Shown: positions 31,164-39,693 of the stretch, in pieces
How the letters are laid out: every line of letters begins with the position of its first letter
How positions within the stretch are numbered: position 1 is the first letter of the stretch
Origin: Halobacillus litoralis
GTDB lineage: Bacteria; Bacillota; Bacilli; Bacillales; Halobacillaceae
Length of the DNA: 64,000 nucleotides
NCBI RefSeq assembly: GCF_009856415.1
Contig: NZ_WMEZ01000002.1
Span: 558,001 to 622,000 of the forward strand
Direction: 5' to 3'
Translations under genes and position numbers: made by a program
Notes under the pieces: generated by a model
The model's input: the letters and a program-made list of their open reading frames with translations, nothing else
Database searches by the model: none
What the model was told of the DNA's origin: nothing

Positions 31164-32234
31164 CTATTCACCAATCTGCTCCATTTTTTTCGTTTGCTCT
31201 TCAATCAACAGAGCATCAATGATTTCATCCATATTTCCCTGAAGAATCTGATCCAGCTTCTGTAATGTTAGACCGATACGGTGATCCGTCACACGTGTTT
31301 GCGGGAAATTGTACGTACGGATACGTTCGGAGCGGTCTCCTGTACCTACAGCAGACTTACGGTTTTCATCGTATTCTGCCTGAGCTTCCTGTTGAAACTT
31401 ATCGTAAACACGGGCACGAAGAACTTTCATCGCCTTTTCTTTGTTCTTGATCTGTGATTTTTCATCCTGACAAGATACAACGGTCCCCGTCGGTTCGTGA
31501 GTCAGACGTACAGCAGACATGGTCGTGTTGACACTTTGGCCCCCTGGACCACTTGAAGCGAAAGTATCGACTCGAATATCCTTGTCATGCAACTCCACTT
31601 CGACTTCTTCCGCTTCCGGCATAACAACGACCGTCGCGGTAGAAGTGTGAATACGGCCTCCTGATTCTGTTTCCGGTACACGTTGGACACGGTGAGCGCC
31701 ATTTTCGAACTTAAGCTTGGAATAAGCCATGTTTCCGGACACCATAAAGATGATTTCTTTATAACCACCGACGTCGCTTGCATTCGCTTCAATGACTTCG
31801 GTTTTCCAGCCCTGTGCTTCTGCATAGCGTGCGTACATACGGTAAAGATCACCCGCGAATAGTGCGGCTTCATCTCCACCCGCTGCGCCACGTACTTCCA
31901 TAATGACGTTCTTATCATCGTTCGGGTCTTTCGGAAGCATGAGGACTTTCAAACGTTCTTCAAGGTCCTGTTTGCGTGTGGACAGCTCATGAATTTCTTC
32001 TTTGACCATTTCCACCATATCCGCATCCATTTTGTCATCAAGCATTGCCTTGGCATCATCCAGTTGCTCTGCCACTTCTTTATACTCACGATAAGCAGCC
32101 ACGGTTTCCTGCAGTCCAGATTGTTCTTTAGAGTACTCACGTAGTTTATTCGTATCAGAAATAATTTCAGGATCACTAAGTAATTCGTTCAACTTTTCAT
32201 AACGATCTTCTAATGTTTGTAAACGTTCGATCAA
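31164..32234 (-). CDS. prfA: Peptide chain release factor 1
   Basis: The 356-residue factor reads UAA and UAG stop codons. It contains the GGQ loop ([10 protein letters not shown]) that enters the peptidyl-transferase centre, and its length equals that of B. subtilis RF1. The start is a TTG at 32232-32234, seven bases after AGAGGTG; the upstream in-frame ATG at 32261 precedes the ribosome site and adds residues absent from the family. Confidence 0.95.
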   Translation of the reverse strand: MIERLQTLEDRYEKLNELLSDPEIISDTNKLREYSKEQSGLQETVAAYREYKEVAEQLDDAKAMLDDKMDADMVEMVKEEIHELSTRKQDLEERLKVLMLPKDPNDDKNVIMEVRGAAGGDEAALFAGDLYRMYARYAEAQGWKTEVIEANASDVGGYKEIIFMVSGNMAYSKLKFENGAHRVQRVPETESGGRIHTSTATVVVMPEAEEVEVELHDKDIRVDTFASSGPGGQSVNTTMSAVRLTHEPTGTVVSCQDEKSQIKNKEKAMKVLRARVYDKFQQEAQAEYDENRKSAVGTGDRSERIRTYNFPQTRVTDHRIGLTLQKLDQILQGNMDEIIDALLIEEQTKKMEQIGE

Positions 32235-32446
32235 TGGTATGCACCTCTTTCTCCATAACATTCTAATTATATTATAGAGAGGTCATGGTTACAACCGCTC
32301 ACCTTATTCCTCAAAAAAGATGATCCGACGGAATATGTTTTTCCTCTACAGTCTTCTTATAGAGAAAAAGGGGAACAACTTCTTTCCACGGATCTCGCAG
32401 AAACCTAGCCATTCCCCAGAAAAGATGGACAAGCCATCCGAAGAAG

Positions 32447-32848
32447 TTATTTAATCTTCACGTGAATGTCATAACGGGGGACAGCCTGGTAAACAGCCTC
32501 TTGGATTTGAGCTTTCCATTCTTCCTTCTCTTCTTTGGAAAGATCCTCGTCTCCTTCAATGTGCGCCGTCACCCACACTTGATTGGCTTCAAGCGTGACC
32601 CGCTTCACTTCTACGCCGGGAAGTTGCTGGGCAGCTTCTTTGATCATTTGACGGTCTTGTTTAAGGCCCCATGTATCTCCCACTTTGTTCATAGAACGCG
32701 GACTCTCCTGTCCTCGAGTCACTTCGTTGTTGTAGCCCATGTTTTCTACATCATCACGGCTTGTCATGCCCTGGTACTTTTCTCCCTGCAACCCGCACGC
32801 ACTCAACAAAAAGACAGCTATTCCTGCCATTAGTAAGAATCGTCTCAT
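32447..32848 (-). CDS. YhcN/YlaJ-family sporulation lipoprotein
   Basis: The 133-residue protein has a lipoprotein signal peptide with lipobox LLSAC (Cys about residue 18), then a low-complexity linker and a small domain (IKEAAQQLPGVEVKRVTLEANQVWVTAHIEGDE) of the YhcN/YlaJ type found in spore lipoproteins. The start is the ATG at 32846-32848, six bases after GAGGTG; the in-frame GTG at 32857 overlaps the ribosome site. It is codirectional with prfA but separated by over 200 bp. Confidence 0.8.
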   Translation of the reverse strand: MRRFLLMAGIAVFLLSACGLQGEKYQGMTSRDDVENMGYNNEVTRGQESPRSMNKVGDTWGLKQDRQMIKEAAQQLPGVEVKRVTLEANQVWVTAHIEGDEDLSKEEKEEWKAQIQEAVYQAVPRYDIHVKIK

Positions 32849-32938
32849 CTCTTGCACCTCTTCTCTTTTTACCGTTATTGTCTCCGAAACCCCTCCACTT
32901 ATGCTCCATTAGTTATTCAACATAATCGCAGGGTTGTG

Positions 32939-33375
32939 GAAGACTTGATTTCGAGACTTTTGTTGGAGTTTAGGGGCTACGGGAAAAGGTTCGCTTTCCG
33001 TGGGCGAGTGATGAGCCTCCTCGAGCTAACGCTCTGCGGGGTCTCATCTACCACGCACTTCCCACAGGAGTCTCACCGTTTCCCTCCGCCCCTTTACCAA
33101 ATGAGGTTCTCGAAATCCCTCTAATAGTAACCTGCCTAATTGTGTTATGAAATCCTGCTAAATCTGCGTTGATATAGAATTCTTAACCATAGGAAGGTAG
33201 TTCGAGAATCTCTTCCGGCAAGTGGGCGGAGGGGGATGGCGAGACTCCTGCGGGAAAAAAGTGCATGGTGAGACCCCACAGGACGCAGTCCGAGGAGGCT
33301 CACCGCGCTCCCGCGGAAAGCGAGTCATTCCCCGCAGCCCCATCCACTCAACAAAAGTCTCGAAACTGAGTCTTC
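32939..33375. repeat. Inverted-repeat intergenic element, copy R5 (437 bp, two type-2 modules)
   Basis: Left end GAAGACTTGATTTCGAGA (32939-32956), right end TCTCGAAACTGAGTCTTC (33358-33375). Both modules are type 2, inverted to each other, with apical hairpins GAGC-GTTA-GCTC (left) and GGAC-GCA-GTCC (right); basal stems are GATGAG/CTCATC and GGTGAG/CTCACC. The long middle of other copies is reduced to about 90 bp. Flanks are CGCAGGGTTGTG (left) and CACAAACGGGAGC (right). It starts 91 bp before the lipoprotein gene and ends 30 bp before the terminator of the next small gene. Confidence 0.9.
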
Positions 33376-33404
33376 CACAAACGGGAGCATTAGAGAAATA
33401 AGCG

Positions 33405-33437
33405 TAAAAAAACCAAGCGGGGGATCCGCTTGGTTTG
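33405..33437 (-). terminator. Intrinsic terminator of the small CTG-start gene
   Basis: Stem AAACCAAGCGG / CCGCTTGGTTT with a short loop (33409-33437) and T-run on the minus strand, five bases after the stop codon at 33442. Confidence 0.8.
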
Positions 33438-33441
33438 GGAA

Positions 33442-33606
33442 TTACTCTTGGATGAGCAATTGATATTTTTTAGGAATGATGTTTTCCTGCTTAATTTTTT
33501 TCAAGTACTCTTCAGCCTCTGAATAATTTTCAAAAACCAAATCCTTGTTATCTTTTCTAAACTCAATAACGATACGGTGGCTATCTAATCCAACTATACG
33601 ATACAG
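33442..33606 (-). CDS. Uncharacterised 54-residue protein with apparent CTG start
   Basis: On the minus strand a frame of 54 codons encodes (M)YRIVGLDSHRIVIEFRK and further a Glu/Lys-rich segment to LLIQE. It has a compact beta-beta-alpha look (VIEFRK, DLVFENYSEAEEYLKKIKQ). AAAGGAG lies eight bases before a CTG codon (33604-33606), and a terminator follows the stop codon by five bases. The only ATG near the ribosome site is one base away from it and in another frame, ending after ten codons. No ATG, GTG or TTG exists in frame before the upstream stop. Either CTG is the start or the 5' end has a small frameshift. I do not recognise the family. Confidence 0.6.
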   Translation of the reverse strand: MYRIVGLDSHRIVIEFRKDNKDLVFENYSEAEEYLKKIKQENIIPKKYQLLIQE

Positions 33607-33652
33607 AGCGCATACTCCTTTCGTTGAGCATAATCAGCTCGAAAAAACGCAA

Positions 33653-33702
33653 AAAAGCCGAAAAGTATCCACTTGTGGAAAGAAAGATACTTTTCGGCTT
33701 TT
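33653..33702 (-). terminator. Terminator with perfect 17-bp stem
   Basis: AAAAGCCGAAAAGTATC (33653-33669) pairs with its complement at 33686-33702; A- and T-runs flank it. It ends the transcript of the Cys-rich and DUF2294 genes. Confidence 0.85.
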
Positions 33703-33852
33703 GTCTAGCTCTATTGTCCAGATCAATGTTACCGAATAATATATTAAAATGTTATCATCGTTCAATGGTTAAGCACGAGTAAGGATCAAACATCTCCGTT
33801 TCATCCCAATTACTATTATAGTACAGATTGGACGATATGAAAACAGGGCGAA

Positions 33853-34143
33853 TTAAACCGTTTTTTTCATGTTCTTTTGTTGACGGAGCCTTTTATAACC
33901 CTCAAGCTCTTCACACAAGTGGACATACTCCAAACACATAAGGTAGACTCTGTCGTTTTCCGTTTCTCCGAGAGTTAAGCACTCTTCTGCAGCTTTCCTG
34001 CAAACCTCCACACACGAAGCGGCCATTTCATCCATAATCGGGCTGTTTTTCTGTACGGTTTCTACAGCGTACTTATAGGCATTCATGCATTCTTCAAGCA
34101 GTAATGTTTTCTCCATCAGCTTTGTGTCCTTTTCGCCAATCAT
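33853..34143 (-). CDS. Small cysteine-containing helical protein of unknown function
   Basis: The 96-residue protein looks all-helical and has spaced cysteines (Cys19, and a group CVEVCRKAAEEC followed by CLEYVHLCEEL). The pattern recalls the four-helix Cys-rich bundles that hold copper (DUF326/Csp), but the Cys count is lower and I cannot assign it. GAGGGGG lies seven bases before the ATG. It follows the DUF2294 gene by 15 bp, so the two form an operon. Confidence 0.65.
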   Translation of the reverse strand: MIGEKDTKLMEKTLLLEECMNAYKYAVETVQKNSPIMDEMAASCVEVCRKAAEECLTLGETENDRVYLMCLEYVHLCEELEGYKRLRQQKNMKKTV

Positions 34144-34158
34144 TCTACATCCCCCTCT

Positions 34159-34845
34159 TTATGGTTTCAATATGAGAACCATATAACTACGATCCTTATT
34201 AAAATCCCAGTCTACAAAGACATCTTCTATGCTTGTGCCAAGAATCGTTTCGAAAGAGGCATGATTTAACAATCGTTTCTCCAGCCTTCGTTTGGAAATT
34301 TTCAAAGGCTGCTCATACCCAGTATTGATCATTTCCTTTTCGATGGGAACTAATATTCCATTACGCTCAATCAGCAGGGTACGTTCATTCAGTAAAAACG
34401 ACCGAATAGAGGCAGGTGTTTTTTCTGCTTTTCGGCTGATTTTTTCCACTTCTTCATGGACCGCGTCTTTGTGTTCATACGTTTTCAATCTTTCATCGTC
34501 CTCGGGGCTATCCTTGGTAATCACTCCGATAAGTACACCGGTTTGTCTAGATAAAGACCAGTCATAATACAGACTCTCGACATGTATTCCTGCACTGGCA
34601 CGAAACGTCGCTTTTATATCAGGAATTAATTCTCTCATCATAAGGTCTCGCGTTTCTTCCACTTTTTTATCATTTTTCTGCCCAACCAATACCCGTTCCA
34701 TTGGCGCAAGAAAGTCTTTCAAGTAGATGGTCAGAAACTTCCCTTCTATGGAGACGAATACAGAGGAGGGTCCTTTTCCAAAGTGATCCCGCAACAGCTT
34801 CCCTATATAGCTCGACATTTCTGACTGAATGGATCGTTTATCCAT
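34159..34845 (-). CDS. Protein with two DUF2294 domains (YbcI-like)
   Basis: The 228-residue protein has two copies of the DUF2294 fold: residues about 5-115 (IGKLLRDHFGKGPSSVFVSI ... LKDFLAPMERVLVGQ ... RELIPDIKATFRASAG) and about 125-228 (a second, more diverged copy). B. subtilis YbcI has the same layout. Function is unknown; database names that tie the domain to sodium translocation rest on little. It is the first gene of a two-gene unit, with element R6 upstream. Confidence 0.78.
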   Translation of the reverse strand: MDKRSIQSEMSSYIGKLLRDHFGKGPSSVFVSIEGKFLTIYLKDFLAPMERVLVGQKNDKKVEETRDLMMRELIPDIKATFRASAGIHVESLYYDWSLSRQTGVLIGVITKDSPEDDERLKTYEHKDAVHEEVEKISRKAEKTPASIRSFLLNERTLLIERNGILVPIEKEMINTGYEQPLKISKRRLEKRLLNHASFETILGTSIEDVFVDWDFNKDRSYMVLILKP

Positions 34846-34973
34846 CCCTATCCCCCCAGACCAAAAATTGCTTATCTACATTTAAATTATCACAAAACAC
34901 AGGTATTTAAACGGAACAAAGCACATCGAGTATATAAGAGAGCACATTCATTCAACTAACTAGCAGGAATCTT

Positions 34974-35498
34974 GAAGACTCAGTTTCGAGACTTTTGTTG
35001 AGTGGATGGGAGCTGCGGGGAATGAGTCGCTTTCCGTGGGAGCGCGGTGAGCCTCCTCAGGCTAACGCCTTGCGGGGTCTCACCATGCACTTTTTTCCCA
35101 CAGGAGTCTCCCCATTCCCCTCCGCCCCTTTACCAGGTGAGTGGCTCGAAACCACTTGTTGGAAACTCTGCTTGTATGTTCAAATGAATGGAATAATATA
35201 AAACTCTATTCGGTGGTCATTCCGAGGATGAAAGCTTCGTGTTGAGCGCTTTATGTATACTCCTGAGTGAAGGTGGAAGGCGTTCCCTCTGGGTATAGGG
35301 GTTCGTTTCTCTCCGGTATCGAATGGGGTGGTTTGGAAGCTGCGAGACTGCCGTGGGAATGGATTGGCTGGCGAAACCCCACAGAGCGAAGCTCGAGGAG
35401 GCTTGCCGTCATCCCCACAGGAAAGCGAGTAGCTTCCCAGCCACCCCTGACGCCCAACACGGCAACGAATCCCGAAAACTTCTCGAAACTGAGTCTTC
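34974..35498. repeat. Inverted-repeat intergenic element, copy R6 (525 bp, type 2 - middle - type 1)
   Basis: Perfect terminal repeat GAAGACTCAGTTTCGAGA (34974-34991) and complement (35481-35498). The left type-2 module has apical hairpin AGGC-GTTA-GCCT, the right type-1 module GAGC-GAA-GCTC. The middle carries GAGCGCTTTATG, matching the reverse of R7. Flanks are AGCAGGAATCTT (left) and AAGAATAGGGAGT (right). It starts 129 bp before the DUF2294 gene and ends 42 bp before the tdk terminator. Confidence 0.9.
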
Positions 35499-35529
35499 AA
35501 GAATAGGGAGTTTCTTTTTAAGAATAGTG

Positions 35530-35561
35530 AAAAAGAAAAAGACAGCTGGTATCAGCTGTCT
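35530..35561 (-). terminator. Intrinsic terminator of tdk
   Basis: Stem AGACAGCTG / CAGCTGTCT with loop GTAT (35540-35561), followed by a T-rich run on the minus strand. Confidence 0.85.
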
Positions 35562-35574
35562 GAGTAGTGGTGGT

Positions 35575-36198
35575 TTATGTTGTTTTTTCAGCGTAAACCT
35601 TTTTCACTTCCTGTTGCCTGGGCTTGTTAGGTACTTCGTGATGATGGCGGCAACGCGGTTCGTATGATTCCGATGCACCGACTAAGATGATTGGATCGTC
35701 ATAGGAAGCGGGCGCCCCATCGATCAAACGTTGAGTACGGCTGGCCGGTGAGCCACAAATAGGGCAGATGGCGTTTAATTTTGTGACACTTTCACTCAGT
35801 GCCATCATTTCCGGCATTTTCCCAAAAGGTTCACCCCTGAAGTCGGTATCCAGTCCAGCGACGATGACGCGTATGCCTTTGTCTGCCAAACACTCGACGA
35901 CCTCTACGATATGCTCGTCAAAAAACTGCAATTCATCGATTCCTACGACATCCACTTCATCCGTCACATGCTGAAGGATATCCAACGAGCTCTTTACAGG
36001 ACGAGCCATCACAGAAGTGCCATTATGAGATACAACCGCATCTTCTTTGTACCGGTCATCAATCGCAGGTTTATAGACACGGACCGTCAAATTACCGAAA
36101 GTCGCACGCCTGACACGACGGATCAACTCCTCTGATTTCCCGCTGAACATACTTCCGCAGATGAGTTCGACCCATCCGCTTTGTTTCATTACATACAC
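35575..36198 (-). CDS. tdk: Thymidine kinase
   Basis: The 207-residue enzyme phosphorylates thymidine for salvage. It has the P-loop [14 protein letters not shown], the DELQFF Walker B-like motif, and a zinc site (CPICGSPAS and [10 protein letters not shown]). The start is a GTG at 36196-36198 about 11 bases after GGGAG; it gives the N-terminus [15 protein letters not shown] that matches B. subtilis (MYIMKQSGW). Downstream of rpmE, as usual, but two terminators lie in the gap. Confidence 0.95.
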   Translation of the reverse strand: MYVMKQSGWVELICGSMFSGKSEELIRRVRRATFGNLTVRVYKPAIDDRYKEDAVVSHNGTSVMARPVKSSLDILQHVTDEVDVVGIDELQFFDEHIVEVVECLADKGIRVIVAGLDTDFRGEPFGKMPEMMALSESVTKLNAICPICGSPASRTQRLIDGAPASYDDPIILVGASESYEPRCRHHHEVPNKPRQQEVKKVYAEKTT

Positions 36199-36275
36199 GT
36201 CTACTGTCGCTCCCTTCTCACTCGATCAAGCTTCAAAATATGGGGGGATCATCCGGTATCCTCCCCTTTATCTCA

Positions 36276-36412
36276 ACAAAAAAGAGCTCCCTTGATGACG
36301 CCGATCGAACGGCGGCTTTAATCACCAAGGACAGCTCCCCTTATTGATAAGTCCTTTGAAGAGTAAAGGATAACGCCTTTCCAACAAAGGCTTACCTACC
36401 CCTATTTTTTGA
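36276..36412 (-). ncRNA. Candidate structured RNA or attenuator between rpmE2 and tdk
   Basis: After the rpmE2 terminator the minus strand holds three consecutive hairpins: GCCTTT/AAAGGC (36375-36391), TCCTTT/AAAGGA (36352-36370), and a long branched stem with arms GAGCT..CCTTGG and CCAAGG..AGCTC capped by GCCGCCGTTCGATCGGC (36283-36337), ending in six Ts. The block sits 78 bp before the tdk start. It could be a small RNA or a leader that controls tdk. No open frame is credible in it, and I see no match to a known riboswitch. Confidence 0.45.
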
Positions 36413-36413
36413 C

Positions 36414-36452
36414 AAAAAAACAGGCAAACCTCTGAGACAATTTGCCTGTTTT
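36414..36452 (-). terminator. Intrinsic terminator of rpmE2
   Basis: Stem AAACAGGCAAA / TTTGCCTGTTT (36418-36451) followed by seven Ts on the minus strand. Confidence 0.85.
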
Positions 36453-36496
36453 TGTTCAAAATGATGAAGTCCCTCTCAAGAGAGAGGGTATCATTA

Positions 36497-36742
36497 TTAT
36501 GAAAGGTTATATTTCTTCTTGAAGCGATCCACACGGCCGCCAGCTTTGTCAGCTTTCTGCTTACCTGTGTAGAACGGGTGAGACGCAGAACTAATCTCTA
36601 CGCGGATCAATGGATATGTGTTTCCATCTTCCCACTCGATTGTTTCTTCAGAAGACTTAGTAGACCCTGTTAGAAACTTGAAATTAGAACTTGTGTCTAG
36701 GAATACGACTTTACGGTATTCTGGATGAATTCCTGCTTTCAT
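36497..36742 (-). CDS. rpmE2: 50S ribosomal protein L31 type B (zinc-independent)
   Basis: The 81-residue protein has the type-B L31 pattern: [52 protein letters not shown], and no CxxC zinc ligands. In B. subtilis the gene at the rho-tdk position codes for the zinc-binding type A protein, and the type-B paralogue is elsewhere under Zur control. Here the type-B form occupies the house-keeping locus. A strong promoter is at 36845-36873; no Zur box is visible in it. Confidence 0.93.
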   Translation of the reverse strand: MKAGIHPEYRKVVFLDTSSNFKFLTGSTKSSEETIEWEDGNTYPLIRVEISSASHPFYTGKQKADKAGGRVDRFKKKYNLS

Positions 36743-36844
36743 GTTCTTCCACTCCTTTTTGCCCTGAATCCTTTAGAAACAGAGTTATTGTAAGAGCCGT
36801 CGAAGGTTCGTGATAACACCTTGTACTGAAACTCACATAGAATG

Positions 36845-36873
36845 ATTATAACAGGGGCTCCCCCCTGATGCAA
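36845..36873 (-). promoter_or_regulatory. Sigma-A promoter of rpmE2 with palindromic spacer
   Basis: TTGCAT (36868-36873), 17 bp and TATAAT (36845-36850) on the minus strand. The spacer is almost entirely an inverted repeat (CAGGGG-CTCC-CCCCTG as read on the plus strand), so a dimeric regulator could bind between -10 and -35, or the hairpin may serve as a rho terminator. Confidence 0.7.
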
Positions 36874-36918
36874 CATCCAGTTTCAAGAAACATACAATCG
36901 TTTTACCATGAAAATTCA

Positions 36919-38205
36919 TCAGCGACGGGCGGCTGTTGCTTTCCCTTTCATATCTTTATCCATAAGATCGAAAAACTCTTCATTATTTTTCGATGCTCTC
37001 AAGCGACGCAGGAATCTGTCTGTGAAGTCCTGCGAATCGGACATCGATTTACGAATGGCCCAGATTTTGTCCAAATGGGTTTGAGGTAGAAGCAATTCTT
37101 CTTTTCTTGTTCCTGAACGAAGAATATCAATGGCAGGGAAAATCCGGCGCTCGGCAAGACTACGATCGAGATGCAGCTCCATGTTCCCTGTCCCTTTGAA
37201 TTCCTCATAAATGACATCATCCATGCGTGAACCTGTATCTACAAGGGCGGTGGCAAGAATCGTCAAGCTTCCTCCCTCTTCAATGTTACGCGCAGCACCG
37301 AAGAATCGTTTCGGACGGTGGAAGGCAGCGGGGTCGATTCCTCCTGACAATGTCCGTCCACTTGGAGGAATGACAAGGTTGTACGCACGAGCTAAACGAG
37401 TGATGCTGTCCATGAGAACAATGACATCGCGTTTATGCTCAACGAGACGCATCGCTCTTTCCAGCACCAGTTCAGAAACCTTGATGTGATTTTCAGGGAC
37501 TTCATCGAAGGTGGAGCTGACAACATCCACATCCGGTGCCACCGAGCGTTCAATATCTGTCACCTCTTCCGGACGTTCATCAACAAGCAAAATGATGAGC
37601 TTTGCATCCGGGTGATTCGTAGAGATGCTGTTGGCCATTTGTTTTAAAAGCATTGTCTTTCCTGCTTTTGGTGGAGCGACAATCAAACCACGTTGACCGT
37701 ATCCAACAGGTGACATTAAATCCATGATTCGTGTGGAAAGCTTTTTCGTTTCCGTTTCAAGCTTCATTTGACGATCCGGATACAAAGGGGTCAATGCAGG
37801 GAAGTGTACTCTTTCCTTCGCAGAGTCTGGATCCTCTCCATTTACGGCATCTACGTGTAGAAGACCATAATAACGTTCGTTTTCTTTTGGTGGACGTACC
37901 TTACCGGATACTTTGTCCCCATTTCTCAAGTCAAAACGACGGATTTGGGAGGCAGAAATGTAAATGTCCTCTGCGCTTGGGGAATAATTGATCGGTCGTA
38001 AAAAACCGAATCCTTCTGAAGGAATAATCTCAAGGATTCCATCCATGAAAAGGAAACCATCTTTTTCAGCCTGAGCTTTTAATATAGCGAAAATCAATTC
38101 GCGCTTTGTCAATTTTGCATAGTAAGAGACTTTATATTGTCTAGCTTTTGCATAAAGCCCTTTCAATGTCATTGTTTCTAAATTGGAGATTGTTAAATCT
38201 GCCAC
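36919..38205 (-). CDS. rho: Transcription termination factor Rho
   Basis: The 428-residue hexameric helicase has an N-terminal helical domain (about 1-50), a cold-shock-like RNA-binding domain (GILEIIPSEGFGFLRP ... IYISASQIRRFDLRNGDKVSG), the P-loop IVAPPKAGKTMLLKQ, Walker B VIVLMDSITRLARAY and the Q/R-loop region. No long insertion is present in the N-terminus. A sigma-A promoter at 38541-38569 implies a leader of about 330 nt, a length also known for the autoregulated rho gene of B. subtilis. Confidence 0.97.
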   Translation of the reverse strand: MADLTISNLETMTLKGLYAKARQYKVSYYAKLTKRELIFAILKAQAEKDGFLFMDGILEIIPSEGFGFLRPINYSPSAEDIYISASQIRRFDLRNGDKVSGKVRPPKENERYYGLLHVDAVNGEDPDSAKERVHFPALTPLYPDRQMKLETETKKLSTRIMDLMSPVGYGQRGLIVAPPKAGKTMLLKQMANSISTNHPDAKLIILLVDERPEEVTDIERSVAPDVDVVSSTFDEVPENHIKVSELVLERAMRLVEHKRDVIVLMDSITRLARAYNLVIPPSGRTLSGGIDPAAFHRPKRFFGAARNIEEGGSLTILATALVDTGSRMDDVIYEEFKGTGNMELHLDRSLAERRIFPAIDILRSGTRKEELLLPQTHLDKIWAIRKSMSDSQDFTDRFLRRLRASKNNEEFFDLMDKDMKGKATAARR

Positions 38206-38540
38206 GTGATCACCACTTTTTATTAATTTTCTTTATTTTCAAGTCATGCAGACAAACGCAAAAAAATCTTTTTGGGGCCACATGTTTTTCACAACCCTAA
38301 AGATGGAAAGGCTAAAAAACTTGGACATGACACCCTTTTTTTACATATAGATTTTAAAAACTTCTCTAAAGGATTTATTGAATGGCCCTGCTTGAATAGA
38401 AGATCTGCTCCCAAACAAAGGAATACATTCCTTCTGCAGAACTTTTGTGTTAGAAGAATGAGAAGAAGTTAAGTGAAGTCAGTAAATAGAAGCATAAGAA
38501 GACGTTTGTCATGATCTTCTATCCTAATCAAACAATCTTT

Positions 38541-38569
38541 ATTGTACTCCTGTCTTTCTACAGTTTCAA
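38541..38569 (-). promoter_or_regulatory. Sigma-A promoter of rho with long leader
   Basis: TTGAAA (38564-38569), 17-bp spacer, TACAAT (38541-38546). The gap 38206-38667 otherwise holds only the leader and the glpX terminator; I find no credible small gene in it. Confidence 0.7.
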
Positions 38570-38613
38570 TGCTAATTTGTGAAATGTTTAAGAAGGTGGG
38601 CTTTTGTAGATGA

Positions 38614-38643
38614 AGAGGAAGCTGGTTTGACCACAGCTTCCTC
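38614..38643 (-). terminator. Terminator-like hairpin of glpX
   Basis: Stem GAGGAAGCTG / CAGCTTCCTC (38615-38643); the T-run is poor. Confidence 0.6.
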
Positions 38644-38667
38644 TCTCTTTGATGAAGGATGTTTTCA

Positions 38668-39636
38668 TTATGGTTTCATGACTAGATTCGGCTTTTTCTT
38701 CAGGCTGTGGTCGCCGTCAATGAAACGGACCGTCCCTGATTTAGCTCTCATGACTAACGTTTGAGTTGTCGCTTTCTGCCCTTTAAATTGCACGCCTTTA
38801 AGGAGTTCTCCATCGGTGACACCGGTGGCTGCGAAGATGGCATCATCCCCTCCACAGAAATCTTCCATGTAAAGGACTTTGTCAACATCCTCAATCCCCA
38901 TCTGTTCACAACGGAGACGTTCCTCGTCATTGGCAGGAAGAAGCTTGCCCTGAATTTCGCCTCCAAGGCATTTCAGTCCGACAGCTGCGAGCACTCCCTC
39001 AGGGGCACCGCCTATGCCGAACAGAATATCGACACCTGTATGATCGAAGGCTGTATTGATTGCTGCGGCGACATCGCCGTCAGGGATCAGCTTGATTCTT
39101 GCGCCAGCCTCGCGGATCTCCTCAATGATCCCCTGGTGGCGTTCGCGATTCAAGACGACGGCTACGACATCTTCCACATCTTTCTTTTTCGCCTCAGCGA
39201 CGGCTTGCAGGTTTTCGGCAATCGAGGCGTTGATATCCACTTTCCCTACAGCCTCCGGACCGACAGCTATTTTATTCATGTACATATCAGGGGCATGTAA
39301 AAGCTGCTTATGATCAGCGATCGCTATAACAGCCAGGGCATTCCACGTACCTTGAGCAACGATGTTCGTCCCTTCGAGTGGATCGACGGCTACATCGACT
39401 CTTGCTCCGTACCCGTTGCCGAGTTTCTCACCGATATAAAGCATAGGTGCTTCATCCATTTCCCCTTCTCCGATCACGACTGTCCCTTTCATCGGGATCG
39501 TATCAAACACATCGCGCATGGCTGAGGTCGCCGCATCATCGGCTTCCTCTTTCTTTCCTCTTCCCATCCAACGCGCCGATGACAATGCTGCTGCCTCTGT
39601 GACTCTTACTAATTCCATCGATAGACTTCTTTCCAT
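38668..39636 (-). CDS. glpX: Fructose-1,6-bisphosphatase class II (GlpX)
   Basis: The 322-residue enzyme hydrolyses fructose 1,6-bisphosphate in gluconeogenesis. It has the metal-binding motifs [18 protein letters not shown] and [13 protein letters not shown] of the GlpX family. The ATG at 39634-39636 has GGGGAG six bases upstream; the in-frame start at 39654 overlaps the ribosome site. It lies between murAB and rho (ywjI position), in a carbon-metabolism group with fba and the aldolase. Confidence 0.95.
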   Translation of the reverse strand: MERSLSMELVRVTEAAALSSARWMGRGKKEEADDAATSAMRDVFDTIPMKGTVVIGEGEMDEAPMLYIGEKLGNGYGARVDVAVDPLEGTNIVAQGTWNALAVIAIADHKQLLHAPDMYMNKIAVGPEAVGKVDINASIAENLQAVAEAKKKDVEDVVAVVLNRERHQGIIEEIREAGARIKLIPDGDVAAAINTAFDHTGVDILFGIGGAPEGVLAAVGLKCLGGEIQGKLLPANDEERLRCEQMGIEDVDKVLYMEDFCGGDDAIFAATGVTDGELLKGVQFKGQKATTQTLVMRAKSGTVRFIDGDHSLKKKPNLVMKP

Positions 39637-39693
39637 GGTGATCTCCCCAATCAATCAAAGATTTTTCCTCATCTCCCCATGGAAATCATGAAC

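Noticed and set aside
36743-36900. Zur box before rpmE2
   Set aside because: I looked for a TCGTAATNATTACGA-type palindrome, as expected for a type-B L31 gene, and found only the CAGGGG/CCCCTG spacer repeat.
38272-38472. Plus-strand 66-codon frame in the rho-glpX gap
   Set aside because: No ribosome site, odd composition, and it overlaps the expected rho leader on the other strand.
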